Below, piece after piece: positions 33,790 to 43,377 of a stretch of 64,000 nt of DNA (the stretch's first letter is position 1; each line of letters starts with the position of its first letter). This DNA comes from Paludibacteraceae bacterium. GTDB lineage: Bacteria > Bacteroidota > Bacteroidia > Bacteroidales > Paludibacteraceae. Position numbers and translations under genes: made by a program. A model generated the notes under the pieces. That model did no database searches. It was not told the origin of the DNA and saw only the letters and a list, made by a program, of their open reading frames with translations. The stretch is taken from contig JAFTSS010000090.1 in the NCBI GenBank assembly GCA_017467185.1, positions 1-64,000 on the forward strand, read 5' to 3'.

Positions 33790-34578
33790 ATGCCTTTTGC
33801 ATTTGGAATAAAAGATATTATTGATATATTGTTGGTTGCAATATTGCTTTATCAAGTCTATAGATTGATGAAGAACACGGGTGCGATAAACATCTTTTTA
33901 GGTGTTATGGTGTTTGTGTTTTTGTGGTTTCTTATAGTTAAAGTGTTAGATCTTGGGCTTACAGGGGCAATTCTTAATCAAATAATAAGTGTAGGTGCAA
34001 TAGCTCTTGTCGTATTGTTTCAGAACGAAATAAGGAAATTTTTATTGAAATTAGGTTCGCGACAGAATTGGAAATTTTATAAGAATATAGCCAAAATTAT
34101 AAAAGGTAATGCTCATAAAGAGGATAAATTGCAGTTCCCTGTGATGAAATTGGTGTTGGCTTGTAGGAATATGTCGCGCACGAAAACAGGTGCTTTAATT
34201 GTAATTGAGCGTGAAAATCCGTTGACTGAATATATTGAGAGCGGTGAGCAGATAAAAGCGGATATAAATACTCGTTTGATTGAAAATATATTCTTTAAGA
34301 ATAGTCCATTGCACGATGGCGCAATGATTATCGTAGGAAATAAAATAGTTGCAGCCGGAGCAATACTTCCAGTATCGAAAAATCCGAATATTCCGCGACA
34401 TTTAGGGTTACGACATCGCGCAGCTATGGGAGTTTCTGAAAAATCAGATGCTTTGGTAATTATCGTGTCGGAGGAAACAGGAACAATTTCAATGGCTGTA
34501 GATGGAGCTTATCGTCTTAATCTTACTGCCGAAGACCTTGAACGAAACCTAACAGATTTACTAGTTACTAGTTATTAG
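33790..34578 (+). CDS. cdaA: Diadenylate cyclase
   Basis: CdaA makes the second messenger c-di-AMP from two ATP molecules, controlling potassium and osmotic balance and cell-wall homeostasis. Three N-terminal membrane helices (about 8-28, 35-55, 60-80) precede the DAC domain. The catalytic DGA motif is in SPLHDGAMI (near 174-182) and the RHR motif in LGLRHRAAMG (near 203-212). The length of 262 aa is normal. In many Bacteroidota it sits beside folP, but here folP is 5 kb away. A TAAATTTG at 33725-33732 and a heptamer-like repeat precede it. Confidence 0.95.
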   Translation: MPFAFGIKDIIDILLVAILLYQVYRLMKNTGAINIFLGVMVFVFLWFLIVKVLDLGLTGAILNQIISVGAIALVVLFQNEIRKFLLKLGSRQNWKFYKNIAKIIKGNAHKEDKLQFPVMKLVLACRNMSRTKTGALIVIERENPLTEYIESGEQIKADINTRLIENIFFKNSPLHDGAMIIVGNKIVAAGAILPVSKNPNIPRHLGLRHRAAMGVSEKSDALVIIVSEETGTISMAVDGAYRLNLTAEDLERNLTDLLVTSY

Positions 34579-34657
34579 TTAGTAATGTGGAATAATAATC
34601 TCAACTCTCAATTCTCAACTCTCAATTCTCAATTTTCAACTCTCAACTTTATATATT

Positions 34658-34984
34658 ATGGAACAACTAAGAAATGCAGGTTTTGCAATTACAATTTGCG
34701 ATAAGGATGGTAAAATCCTCGATATGAATAATAAATCTAAGCAAACATTTGCTAAGTATGGTGATATTATAGGCCATTCGTTGTTTGAATTTCATCCACC
34801 ACGAGCTGCAGAAATATTGCGTGGACTTCTTGAAAATCACAACGTAAATGCTTATACTATCGAGAAAGAGGGTTTACATAAACTTATTTATCAAGTGCCA
34901 TGGTATGAAGAGAATGGCGATTTTGGTGGTTATGTAGAACTTTCGCTCGTAATCCCAGCCGAAATGCCACACTACGTTAGATAG
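34658..34984 (+). CDS. Single PAS-domain protein
   Basis: This 108-aa soluble protein is a stand-alone PAS fold, starting with FAITICDKDGKILDMNNKSKQTF (residues 9-31) and continuing with HSLFEFHPPRAAEILRGLL and a beta sheet ending YVELSLVIP. No output domain is fused. The ligand and partner are unknown. It has its own upstream CAATTCT repeat tract and follows cdaA by about 80 bp, so it could be cotranscribed. Confidence 0.8.
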   Translation: MEQLRNAGFAITICDKDGKILDMNNKSKQTFAKYGDIIGHSLFEFHPPRAAEILRGLLENHNVNAYTIEKEGLHKLIYQVPWYEENGDFGGYVELSLVIPAEMPHYVR

Positions 34985-35180
34985 GGAATAAGGAGTAGGG
35001 AATAGGGAACCGAAGTCTTTGAGCTTTTGGAGATAAAATTTGCGTTAAAAAAACAACGAGTGTAGCGAGTAAAATTCCCGAAGGGACGACAGAATACAGA
35101 CGGGGGTGTACCCCCCGGGTGGATGAGCCCCCAACACAAAACCCCGTAAGGGTGACAGAAACGGATAATAATACAATATA
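34985..35180. other. Non-coding region with GC-rich hairpin cluster
   Basis: No gene is supported. Short hairpins include CCCGAAGGG (35078-35086), GGGGGTGTACCCCC (about 35102-35115) and CCCCGTAAGGG near 35144, with GACAGAA repeated after two of them. The composition is more GC-rich than its surroundings, as in 7470-7630. Confidence 0.55.
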
Positions 35181-35181
35181 A

Positions 35182-35220
35182 AAAGGCTGTCAATTGGAGA
35201 GTTGACAGCCTTTGTTGTTT
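35182..35220. terminator. Strong hairpin terminator
   Basis: AAAGGCTGTCAA / TTGACAGCCTTT with an 8-nt loop, followed by a GTTGTTTT tail. It fits the + strand PAS/cdaA transcript; it can also serve the minus strand. Confidence 0.8.
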
Positions 35221-35256
35221 TATTAATGTTTTATGAAAAATGAACCTTTGTAGAGG

Positions 35257-35430
35257 TTATTTTGCAGTCCAATAGCAACGTTTTGGAGAGACGATTTCGC
35301 CCTCTTCTTTGAGTTGTTTCATTGCTTTATCCACTACTTTGCGGTCGAGACCCGAAAGTTCTGCTACTTTGCCAGCGTTGATTGGTTCGCCAGCAGCTTT
35401 GATTGTTTCTAATACTTTTGCTTTTTCCAT
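35257..35430 (-). CDS. Mini winged-helix DNA-binding protein (57 aa)
   Basis: This 57-codon frame from ATG 35430 encodes a compact helix-turn-helix: [20 protein letters not shown], then [20 protein letters not shown] as the recognition region, then a wing ([13 protein letters not shown]). The arrangement is that of small MarR/ArsR-like winged helices, found as stand-alone 55-60 aa proteins in Bacteroidota and archaea (from memory). It is probably a transcription regulator or nucleoid-associated factor; the target is unknown. Confidence 0.75.
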   Translation of the reverse strand: MEKAKVLETIKAAGEPINAGKVAELSGLDRKVVDKAMKQLKEEGEIVSPKRCYWTAK

Positions 35431-35492
35431 AATAATTTTTTTAGTTACTAGTTAGTAGTGAGTAATTAGTAGTTTTTTAGTTTTATTTGTAG

Positions 35493-35568
35493 GGACGCAC
35501 GGTTCGTGCGTCCGATTAATTGTGTTTTTGTGTTTGTTGTTATTTGCGGACGCTCGAACCGAGCGTCC
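35493..35568. repeat. Two GGAC...GTCC palindromes, opposite partners
   Basis: Palindromes at 35493-35513 and 35548-35568 have stems GGACGCACG / CGTGCGTCC and GGACGCTCG / CGAGCGTCC. They lie just before the cca 3' end. Confidence 0.85.
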
Positions 35569-35589
35569 CTACTTCCTATTCCCTGTTCC

Positions 35590-37011
35590 TTATTCCTTAT
35601 TAACAGGGTATAGTCCGTGTTCGGCGGCAACTTTGATGAGGAGTTCTTTGGCTGCATCGTGTTCGTTGGGTATTATGCCGTCGAGGATGGCGTCTTTGAT
35701 GACGGATTTGAGTTCGCCGATAATGTTAGATGGTTCGATGCCAAATATTTGCATGATTTCTATGCCATCGACTGGAGGTTGGAAGTTGCGGATGCGGTCG
35801 CGCTCTTCGAGTTCTTTGAGTTTGATGCGTACGAGGTTGAAATTGTCGGAGAAGCGTTTCACTTTTTCGCGGTTGGCACTTGTGATGTCGCATTCGCAGA
35901 GGAGCATAAGCGAGTCAATGTCGTCGCCAGCATCGAATAGTAGGCGGCGTACGGCAGAGTCGGTTACAACATCTTCGCTGAGTACGATAGGGCGCATGTG
36001 GAGGTCAACCATTTTTTGTACGAACTTCATAGGTTCACCAAGTGGGAGTTTGAGACGCTTGAAGATGCCTGGAATCATACGTTGACCGAGATAGTTGTGA
36101 TTGCGGAAAGTCCAGCCATGAGTGTCGTCCCACTGTTTGCTAGCAGGTTTTCCGATGTCGTGGAGCAGTGCACCCCAGCGAAGCCATAGGTCGTCGCTAC
36201 GTTCGGCTACAGAATCTAATACCTTGAGCGTGTGTAGAAATACATCTTTATGAGCGCGTTCGCCTCGGCGTTCAACACCTTTTAGACGGTCGAGTTCGGG
36301 GAATATTTTAGCTAATAATCCTGTTTGTTCGAGGAGTAGGAGTCCGATAGATGGACGAGGAGAGCGCATGATTTTGTTAAATTCGTCGATGATGCGTTCT
36401 TTTGTGATTATTTCAATGCGATCGCAATTACGTGTTATTGCATCTAATGTTTCTGGATAAATTGTAAATTGTAGTTGCGAAGCAAATCTCACGGCACGCA
36501 TCATTCTCAAAGGGTCATCGCTGAACGTGATGTCAGGGTCAAGTGGGGTGCGGAGTATTTTAGCTTCCATATCAGCCAAACCTCCGAATGGATCTACCAA
36601 CTCTCCAAATCTATTTTTATTTAGGCATAATGCCAACGCATTTACGGTGAAATCTCGGCGATTTTGGTCGTCTTGTAGTGTGCCTTCGGTGACGATTGGG
36701 TTACGACTATCTCTGTTGTAACTTTCGCTTCTTGCTCCTACAAACTCTACTTCAATGTTTTTTTTCTTTACTTGTGCTGTTCCGTATGTTTTGAATACCG
36801 ATAAGTAAGCCCCTTTGCCGAGTTTGCGAGCAAAAGCTCCAGCCATTTCGATGCCACTGCCTACGACTACAACGTCGATGTCTTTAGATGGGCGCTGTAA
36901 TAGTATATCTCGCACGTAGCCACCGATGATATAGGCTTCGAGGCCTAATTCGTCGGCGGTTTCACGTAAAAGGGTGAATACTTTATCTTGTAGGTGTTCT
37001 TTTAGGTTCAT
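35590..37011 (-). CDS. cca: CCA tRNA nucleotidyltransferase with HD domain
   Basis: This 473-aa enzyme adds or repairs the 3' CCA of tRNAs. The nucleotidyltransferase motif is IIGGYVRDILLQRPSKDIDVVVVG (residues 28-51), with the metal-binding DID. The neck, body and RNA-binding region follow, and an HD phosphohydrolase domain (LHDIGKPASKQWD, about 287-299) is fused at the C-terminal side. The tRNA in this window (60709-60782) has no encoded CCA, so this activity is needed. It overlaps the rlmD stop by 4 bp and is translationally coupled. Confidence 0.93.
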   Translation of the reverse strand: MNLKEHLQDKVFTLLRETADELGLEAYIIGGYVRDILLQRPSKDIDVVVVGSGIEMAGAFARKLGKGAYLSVFKTYGTAQVKKKNIEVEFVGARSESYNRDSRNPIVTEGTLQDDQNRRDFTVNALALCLNKNRFGELVDPFGGLADMEAKILRTPLDPDITFSDDPLRMMRAVRFASQLQFTIYPETLDAITRNCDRIEIITKERIIDEFNKIMRSPRPSIGLLLLEQTGLLAKIFPELDRLKGVERRGERAHKDVFLHTLKVLDSVAERSDDLWLRWGALLHDIGKPASKQWDDTHGWTFRNHNYLGQRMIPGIFKRLKLPLGEPMKFVQKMVDLHMRPIVLSEDVVTDSAVRRLLFDAGDDIDSLMLLCECDITSANREKVKRFSDNFNLVRIKLKELEERDRIRNFQPPVDGIEIMQIFGIEPSNIIGELKSVIKDAILDGIIPNEHDAAKELLIKVAAEHGLYPVNKE

Positions 37012-38417
37012 TTTAATTCCAATCTTACTACGTTTTCGACGTGGTGGGTATGAGGGAACATATCGACTGGTTGTACGGCAGTGACTTTATATTTCACGTC
37101 TAATAGTTGCAAATCGCGTGCCTGAGTAGCAGGATTACAACTTACATATACAATGCGTTTTGGCTCGGCATTCAATATTACATTTACTACATCTTCATGC
37201 ATGCCAGCGCGAGGAGGGTCTGTAATTATCACATCAGGACGACCATATTCTTTTATAAATTTGTCAGTCAAAATATCTTTCATGTCGCCAGCAAAGAAGA
37301 GAGTGTTATCGATGCCATTGAGGGCAGAATTGATTTTTGCATCTTCAATAGCCTCTGGTACGTATTCAATACCAATGACTTGGCGTGCTTTGCGACTCAC
37401 AAAGTTGGCAATAGTACCTGTACCTGTGTAGAGGTCGTAAACGAGTTCGTCGCCAGTTAATTCAGCAAAATTGCGTGCCACCTTATATAATTCGTATGCT
37501 TGTTCTGAATTGGTTTGGTAGAACGATTTTGGTCCAATCTTGAATCGCAAACCCTCCATTTCTTCATATATTGCCTCAGCGCCTTTGAAGCAGTGGATCT
37601 CTTGGTCTGTGATAGTGTCGTTACATTTCGAGTTGATTACGTATAGTAATGCGGTGATTTGTGGGAACATGTCTGCCAAATGTTGCAACAATGCCACTCT
37701 TTCAGCCTCATCTTCATGGAAAAATACCACTACCACCATCAATTCGCCTGTCGAAGTCGTACGAATCATCAACGTACGTAGGAAACCCTCTTGATTGCGC
37801 AAGTCGAAAAACGTCAAACCTTTCTCTTGCGCATAGCGACGTATTTCGTTGCGTATTTGATTAGAAATATCATCTTGCAACCAACATTTATTTATGTCTA
37901 ATACCTTATCAAACATACCAGGAATATGGAATCCAACGCCATTCAACTCCTCTGGCTTATGCTCTTTTTGCATATCCTCCATTGTCAGCCATTTGCGATT
38001 CGAGAAAGTATATTCCAATTTGTTGCGGTAGAAGTACGTTTTCTCCGAACCCAAAATAGGAGTGATTTCAGGCAATTCGATATGTCCAAGACGTGTTAAA
38101 TTGTCAACCACTTGTTTCTGTTTGTAGCGGATTTGTTCGTCGTAAGGTAGTATCTGCCATTTACATCCACCGCAAGTGCCATAGTGTTCGCACATAGCCT
38201 CACAGCGTTTTTCTCCATACGAATGAAATTTAATTACACGACCTTCCATGTAATTTTTTTTCTTCTTCACAATCTGCAAATCCACAACATCGCCTGGAAC
38301 GGCATATTGAGTAAAAATGACCATGTCGTCAACTTTAGCGAGGGCTTTGCCTTCGGCTGCGACATCGGTTATTGTAACTTCGTAGTAAATAGGTAATTGT
38401 TTTTGTTTGCGTGCCAT
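37008..38417 (-). CDS. rlmD: 23S rRNA (uracil-C5)-methyltransferase, RlmD/TrmA family
   Basis: This 469-aa enzyme methylates C5 of a uracil in rRNA or tRNA with SAM. A TRAM-like RNA-binding domain (about 8-60) is followed by a 4Fe-4S cluster motif with Cys in CEAMCEHYGTCGGC (about 72-85). The SAM-binding DLYTGTGTIANFVS and the catalytic Cys in YVSCNPATQARDL (about 426-438) follow, with TDPPRAG before it. The exact position methylated is not decidable here; U1939 is the usual assignment. It is directly upstream of cca. Confidence 0.9.
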   Translation of the reverse strand: MARKQKQLPIYYEVTITDVAAEGKALAKVDDMVIFTQYAVPGDVVDLQIVKKKKNYMEGRVIKFHSYGEKRCEAMCEHYGTCGGCKWQILPYDEQIRYKQKQVVDNLTRLGHIELPEITPILGSEKTYFYRNKLEYTFSNRKWLTMEDMQKEHKPEELNGVGFHIPGMFDKVLDINKCWLQDDISNQIRNEIRRYAQEKGLTFFDLRNQEGFLRTLMIRTTSTGELMVVVVFFHEDEAERVALLQHLADMFPQITALLYVINSKCNDTITDQEIHCFKGAEAIYEEMEGLRFKIGPKSFYQTNSEQAYELYKVARNFAELTGDELVYDLYTGTGTIANFVSRKARQVIGIEYVPEAIEDAKINSALNGIDNTLFFAGDMKDILTDKFIKEYGRPDVIITDPPRAGMHEDVVNVILNAEPKRIVYVSCNPATQARDLQLLDVKYKVTAVQPVDMFPHTHHVENVVRLELK

Positions 38418-38456
38418 TTAGTGTATTTATTAGTTACTAGTTGGTTGTAGTATTTT

Positions 38457-39230
38457 TTATTTTTGTATTTCAAATATGTCTGCTGACTTCCAGAATGGTA
38501 AACGATTTCTTACTTTATCTAAGTAAGCCATATCAATTTCTACTGTACGAGTGCCGGCTTCCCATTCTTCGAACGAGGCGATGCATTTGCCACGAGGGTC
38601 GAGCATTACGGAGTGACCATTGTGTTGAACACTATAACTATCAGTGCCTATTGCGTTCACTGCACATACGTAAGATTGGTTTTCCATAGCACGAGCAACT
38701 GTGAGGGCGTCCCATGCTTCGATGCGGTCTTTAGGCCAATTGGCAGTATAGATGAGTACGTCGTATTCGTTGCCTGAGAAATTGCGACTCCAAACAGGGA
38801 AACGGAGGTCGAAACAGATTAGTACACGGAATTTTACGCCGCGGAAGGTAACATCGAGGTGCTTGTTGCCAGGTGTGAAGTATTTTTGTTCATCGCCGAT
38901 GAAAAGGTGGCGTTTATCGGCAAAATTGATAGTGCCATCAGGTTGGCAGAAGAAACCACGATTGTATGATTTCTCGCCATCCGTTGCCATGAAGCTACTA
39001 GCAATGGCAAAATTGCCTTCGCGCGCCCAGCGTTTGATGGCTTGGATAGCTTCGCCATCGGTGTCTTCGGCTAATTCAGGTTGGTCAACACTGAATCCAG
39101 TTGAAAACATTTCGGGGAATACGACGAGGTCGGTTTTGCCGTAGAGTGTTTTTACTATATTTTCAAAGGTGGTGAGGTTAGCTTTTTTATCGCCCCACAC
39201 AATTTCTTGTTGTACTAATGTGATTTTCAT
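38457..39230 (-). CDS. Carbon-nitrogen hydrolase (omega-amidase/nitrilase family)
   Basis: This 257-aa nitrilase-superfamily enzyme has the Glu-Lys-Cys triad: VVFPEMFSTGF, DKRHLFIGDEQKYF and RVLICFDLRFPV. The sequence resembles YafV/Nit2 omega-amidases that hydrolyse 2-oxoglutaramate and related amides. The start ATG 39230 is well supported by the conserved MKITLVQQEIVWGD. It overlaps the folP 3' end by 44 bp, suggesting translational coupling. Confidence 0.9.
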   Translation of the reverse strand: MKITLVQQEIVWGDKKANLTTFENIVKTLYGKTDLVVFPEMFSTGFSVDQPELAEDTDGEAIQAIKRWAREGNFAIASSFMATDGEKSYNRGFFCQPDGTINFADKRHLFIGDEQKYFTPGNKHLDVTFRGVKFRVLICFDLRFPVWSRNFSGNEYDVLIYTANWPKDRIEAWDALTVARAMENQSYVCAVNAIGTDSYSVQHNGHSVMLDPRGKCIASFEEWEAGTRTVEIDMAYLDKVRNRLPFWKSADIFEIQK

Positions 39231-40110
39231 TATTTTTTTTACCTAATAAGTTGTATAATTTGATTACTTCAGAAACTTCTTTTACATCGTGAACACGAAG
39301 TATGTTTGCTCCACGTTCGATGGCAAATGTGTTTAATATGGAAGTCCCATTTAGTGCATTGTTGGCATCAATATTAAGTGGTTTGTATATCATTGATTTT
39401 CGTGATATGCCTACTAAGATAGGAGCTTTGAAACATTCGAAAACATCTAATTCACGAAGAAGTGTGTAGTTTTGTTCGACAGTTTTGGCAAAACCAAATC
39501 CAGGGTCGATGATAATCTCTTTGTTGAACCCTTTTTCGCGTAGTATAGCGATTTTTTTTGCGAAATATTGTAGAATGTCTGATAAAAAATCGTCGTATTT
39601 CGTGAGGGTTTGCATCGTTTGGGGGTCGCCTTTGGAGTGCATGAGTATGTATGGGACTTGTAGTTCAATGATTGCATCCAGCATATTTTTGTCCCAATCG
39701 AAGCCAGAAACATCGTTAATCATTCCAACTTTGAACTCTTTTACAGCGATATTTGCGACTTCGCCACGGAAAGTGTCAATCGAAATTGGAAAATCAGGGT
39801 ATTTTTCTCTTATTACGTTTAGTGCAAACCTTATTCGTTCAATCTCTTCGCGTTCTGTTACGAAGTCGGCACCAGGACGAGTAGAGTAGCCACCAATATC
39901 TAATATAGAGGCACCATTTTGAATGGCTAAATCAACTTTTGATAGGATTTCCTCTTTGTTTGAAGCTTGGCTGTCAGAGTAGAAAGAATCGGGCGTAATG
40001 TTGATTATTGCCATTATTTTGGGTGAGGATGTGTCAATTAAATGACCATTAAAAGCAATAAGTTTGTTGTAATTTACGTTATTCATAAAAAGCGATGTTT
40101 CTGACTGCAA
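39187..40110 (-). CDS. folP: Dihydropteroate synthase
   Basis: This folate-pathway enzyme joins p-aminobenzoate to dihydropterin pyrophosphate. Signatures are PKIMAIINITPDSFYSDS (about 29-46) and ILDIGGYSTRPGADFVTERE (about 74-93). The phosphate-binding IIDPGFGFAKT and VGISRKSMI also match. The length is 307 aa, slightly long because its last 14 codons read through into the nitrilase start, and the C-terminal KKNNENHISTTRNC does not look like the family. A run of eight A just before this tail could shift the true end. Met9 is an alternative start. Confidence 0.93.
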   Translation of the reverse strand: MQSETSLFMNNVNYNKLIAFNGHLIDTSSPKIMAIINITPDSFYSDSQASNKEEILSKVDLAIQNGASILDIGGYSTRPGADFVTEREEIERIRFALNVIREKYPDFPISIDTFRGEVANIAVKEFKVGMINDVSGFDWDKNMLDAIIELQVPYILMHSKGDPQTMQTLTKYDDFLSDILQYFAKKIAILREKGFNKEIIIDPGFGFAKTVEQNYTLLRELDVFECFKAPILVGISRKSMIYKPLNIDANNALNGTSILNTFAIERGANILRVHDVKEVSEVIKLYNLLGKKNNENHISTTRNCVGR

Positions 40111-40178
40111 ATTTAGGTAAAAAAACTGACCTAAAATAATTTTTTATGGTAAAAAGTAAAAAAACTAAAAAAAATACT

Positions 40179-40208
40179 TGTTATGTCATAAATTATTGGT
40201 AAATTTGC
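40179..40208 (+). promoter_or_regulatory. Promoter of gldJ
   Basis: TTG at 40179-40181 and TAAATTTG at 40201-40208, offset 22. Confidence 0.65.
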
Positions 40209-40257
40209 GCTCGATTTCTGTATTCTCTTTTTTTGTAAAAATTTATATGTAAAAGAT

Positions 40258-41874
40258 ATGAAATTGTTTAATAAATTTTTGTTTTTGGGCTGCATGTTAG
40301 TTTTATTTGTGGCTCCAGGATGTAAAAAACAAGCAGGTCTTGCGGGAGGTGGAACTATTCTTCCTATGGGTGGAACATCTCAAAAGACAGGATGGGCATA
40401 TAATGACCCAACACGCGGATTTTTTAATGTTCAGACAGAGTATCAAGGAAAATGTCCACAAGGTATGGTGTATATCGAAGTGGCAACTACTGTTCGTGGT
40501 CAAAATGGAGATATGTTGTCTGTAGCGAAAAACAATACAAAGAAAAGAGTAGCTTCTTCGGCATTTTTTATGGACCAGTATGAAGTTACAAATCTTGAGT
40601 GGCGCGAATATGTTCGTTGGTTACAAGAGGTTTATCTTCATAGCCCAGATGTTGTTATTCGTGCGTTACCAGATGAATCTGTTTGGCGTAAAGAATTGGC
40701 ATATAATGAGCCATACGTTCGCGAATATTATGTAAGTCCAGCTTATAATGATTATCCTGTAGTGGGTGTTTCTTGGAAACAAGCAACAGAATATTGCAAA
40801 TGGAGAACCGACAGATTGAATGAGTTGGAACTTATCTATGCAGGTGTTATACCTTTTATTCCTTTGAATATTGTAAACCAAAAAATTCAAGAATATCCAG
40901 ATTCAGCTAAAAATTTTGTGTTCACAACGAAAGGCGCTCGTGATTATGTCTATTTCGTAAATGCAAATTATGAAGAATTTGAATCAGAAGATGGAGAAGC
41001 TTTAGATTTTCAACCAGACTATAAAGCGTATGACTTGAATGGTGATGGTGAAATTGGTCCTAATGAATGGAATGTAGTACTTGAAGGTGCTTTATACGAT
41101 TCTGAGTGTCGTCTTCCTACTGAAATGGAGTGGGAGTATGCTGCGTATGGTTTAATGACAGAAGAGGGTATTTATGACCAAACAAATACTTATCCATGGT
41201 CAGGCACTCAAATGCGTCTTTTTGATTCTTCTGACTATGAGGGTGAGTTTATGGCTAACTTTTTGCGTGGTAGAGGGGATCCCGTAGGTGTACAAATAAA
41301 TGGTACTTTGACTGTTCCTGTTTATTTCTTCGACCAAAATAATTATGGTTTGTACAACATGGCAGGTAATGTTAATGAATGGGTGAAAGATGTTTATCGT
41401 GCTAATGTTACAACTATTGAAGAGATAAATGCTTATCGTGGTAATGAATTTGAATCAGATTCTTTGTACGCAGAGGAAATATTGAACAAACATTTTGCTT
41501 ATCTTGATCCTGCGTTGCGTGATTCTATGCGTACAGTGTTGATTGCAGAAAGAGGTATAACAAAAACAGGAGGGGACTATCGTGATTTCAAAGATGGCGA
41601 TATGCAATCTGCTCTTGAAGGTGATTCTGCAAAAGTAGAGGCTGTATATAAAGATTTAACTCCAATCGAAAAGGCTAATATGATTTCAAATACGGCACGT
41701 GTGTATAAAGGTGGAGGTTGGAATGACCGCGCTATTTGGTTAAATCCATCACAACGTCGTTGGTTGGATGAAAATGCTTGTCGTAACGATATTGGCTTCC
41801 GTTGTGTTATGAGTACTGTGGGTGGTTTTGAACAAAAACGTAATTATAGCAATGATGGCTATATAATACGTTAA
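40258..41874 (+). CDS. gldJ: Gliding/type IX secretion lipoprotein GldJ-like
   Basis: This 538-aa lipoprotein (signal ending LFVAPGC, lipidated Cys near residue 22) has a formylglycine-generating-enzyme-like SUMF1 fold. Features are SQKTGWAYNDPTRGFFN after the signal, SAFFMDQYEVTNLEWREYVRWL (about 100-121), YPVVGVSWKQATEYCKW, RLPTEMEWEYAA, the NMAGNVNEWVKDVYR segment and the closing NDIGFRCVMST. The GldJ/GldK family supports type IX secretion and gliding. I choose GldJ because of the SQKTGW-type start. A calcium-binding-like DLNGDGEIGPNEW loop lies near 260-272. With the PorT-like barrel it is circumstantial evidence for type IX secretion. Confidence 0.82.
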   Translation: MKLFNKFLFLGCMLVLFVAPGCKKQAGLAGGGTILPMGGTSQKTGWAYNDPTRGFFNVQTEYQGKCPQGMVYIEVATTVRGQNGDMLSVAKNNTKKRVASSAFFMDQYEVTNLEWREYVRWLQEVYLHSPDVVIRALPDESVWRKELAYNEPYVREYYVSPAYNDYPVVGVSWKQATEYCKWRTDRLNELELIYAGVIPFIPLNIVNQKIQEYPDSAKNFVFTTKGARDYVYFVNANYEEFESEDGEALDFQPDYKAYDLNGDGEIGPNEWNVVLEGALYDSECRLPTEMEWEYAAYGLMTEEGIYDQTNTYPWSGTQMRLFDSSDYEGEFMANFLRGRGDPVGVQINGTLTVPVYFFDQNNYGLYNMAGNVNEWVKDVYRANVTTIEEINAYRGNEFESDSLYAEEILNKHFAYLDPALRDSMRTVLIAERGITKTGGDYRDFKDGDMQSALEGDSAKVEAVYKDLTPIEKANMISNTARVYKGGGWNDRAIWLNPSQRRWLDENACRNDIGFRCVMSTVGGFEQKRNYSNDGYIIR

Positions 41875-41911
41875 TGCTAAGTTTATTTTTTTAATTTTCA
41901 ATAATTGCCTC

Positions 41912-41945
41912 AAAAAAGCACTTACTTATGGGTCGGTGCTTTTTT
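41912..41945 (+). terminator. Terminator of gldJ
   Basis: AAAAAAGCAC / GTGCTTTTTT stem with a 14-nt loop. Confidence 0.8.
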
Positions 41946-41973
41946 GTTGCTATAAGTAAGTTATAAATATATT

Positions 41974-43377
41974 ATGGAAAAAATTCAAAGAACAGTTATT
42001 GTTGATGCACTTAAGCGTACTGATTATGGTGCAAAAGTGAACATTAAGGGTTGGGTGCGTACTCGCCGAGGTAATAAAAATGTTAGCTTTATAGCTCTTA
42101 ATGATGGCTCTTCTATCAATAATATTCAAATTGTAGCCGATATTGCTAAATTTGGTGAAGAGTATCTTAAACCAATCACTACTGGTGCTTGTATCTCAGT
42201 TAATGGTATTCTTGTTGAGTCTATGGGACAAGGACAATCTGTTGAAATTCAGGCTGAAGAGATTGAAATTTATGGTACTGCAGATAATACTTATCCATTG
42301 CAAAAGAAAGGTCATACTCTCGAATTCCTTCGTGAAGTAGCCCACCTTCGCCCTCGTACTAATACGTTTGGTGCTGTGTTCCGTATTCGTCACCACATGG
42401 CTATGGCTATCCACACTTTCTTCCACGAACGTGGTTATTTCTATTTCCATACTCCACTTATTACAGCTTCAGACTGTGAGGGTGCTGGTCAAATGTTCCA
42501 AGTAACAACTAAAAATCTATATAACCTCAAAACTAACGAAGAGGGTAAAATTGATTATTCAGATGATTTCTTTGGTAAACAAGCATCTTTGACTGTTTCT
42601 GGTCAGTTGGAGGGTGAGTTGGCTGCAATGGCTTTGGGTAAAATTTATACTTTTGGCCCTACTTTCCGTGCAGAAAACTCTAATACTCCTCGTCACTTGG
42701 CTGAGTTCTGGATGATTGAGCCAGAGGTTGCATTCTTTGAAATAGAAGATAATATGCAACTTGCACAAGATTTTATTCAATATTGTATTCGTTGGGCTCT
42801 CGACAATTGTAAAGACGATATTGATTTCCTTGCTAAAATGTATGATCATGACCTTATCGATCGTTTGAACTTTGTGCTTGCTAACGATTTCAAACGTTTG
42901 ACTTATACTGAAGGTATCGAAATTTTGAAAGCAGCTGTAGCTAATGGCCATAAATTTGAATTCCCTGTAGATTGGGGCACAGACCTTCAATCAGAACACG
43001 AACGTTATCTTGTTGAGGAACACTTCAAACGTCCAGTTATTTTGACCGACTATCCAAAAGAGATTAAGTCGTTCTATATGAAGCAAAATGATGATGGTAA
43101 GACAGTGCGTGCGATGGACGTATTGTTCCCTAAAATTGGTGAAATCATTGGAGGTTCACAACGTGAAGAGGATTATGAAAAACTTCGTACTCGTGCTGCT
43201 GAAATGGGTGTACCTGATAAAGATATTTGGTGGTATCTCGATACTCGTCGTTTTGGTACAGCACCTCACTCTGGTTTTGGTCTTGGTTTCGAACGTCTTT
43301 TGTTGTTCGTTACAGGTATGCAAAACATCCGTGACGTGATACCTTTCCCACGTACTCCAAATAACTGTGAATTTTAA
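41974..43377 (+). CDS. asnS: Asparaginyl-tRNA synthetase
   Basis: This class II synthetase charges tRNA-Asn. The N-terminal OB-fold (about 1-110: [25 protein letters not shown]) is followed by the catalytic core. Motif 1 lies near [24 protein letters not shown], motif 2 is [22 protein letters not shown], and motif 3 is [17 protein letters not shown]. The length, 467 aa, is normal. The stop is directly followed by modular element copy B. Confidence 0.97.
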   Translation: MEKIQRTVIVDALKRTDYGAKVNIKGWVRTRRGNKNVSFIALNDGSSINNIQIVADIAKFGEEYLKPITTGACISVNGILVESMGQGQSVEIQAEEIEIYGTADNTYPLQKKGHTLEFLREVAHLRPRTNTFGAVFRIRHHMAMAIHTFFHERGYFYFHTPLITASDCEGAGQMFQVTTKNLYNLKTNEEGKIDYSDDFFGKQASLTVSGQLEGELAAMALGKIYTFGPTFRAENSNTPRHLAEFWMIEPEVAFFEIEDNMQLAQDFIQYCIRWALDNCKDDIDFLAKMYDHDLIDRLNFVLANDFKRLTYTEGIEILKAAVANGHKFEFPVDWGTDLQSEHERYLVEEHFKRPVILTDYPKEIKSFYMKQNDDGKTVRAMDVLFPKIGEIIGGSQREEDYEKLRTRAAEMGVPDKDIWWYLDTRRFGTAPHSGFGLGFERLLLFVTGMQNIRDVIPFPRTPNNCEF

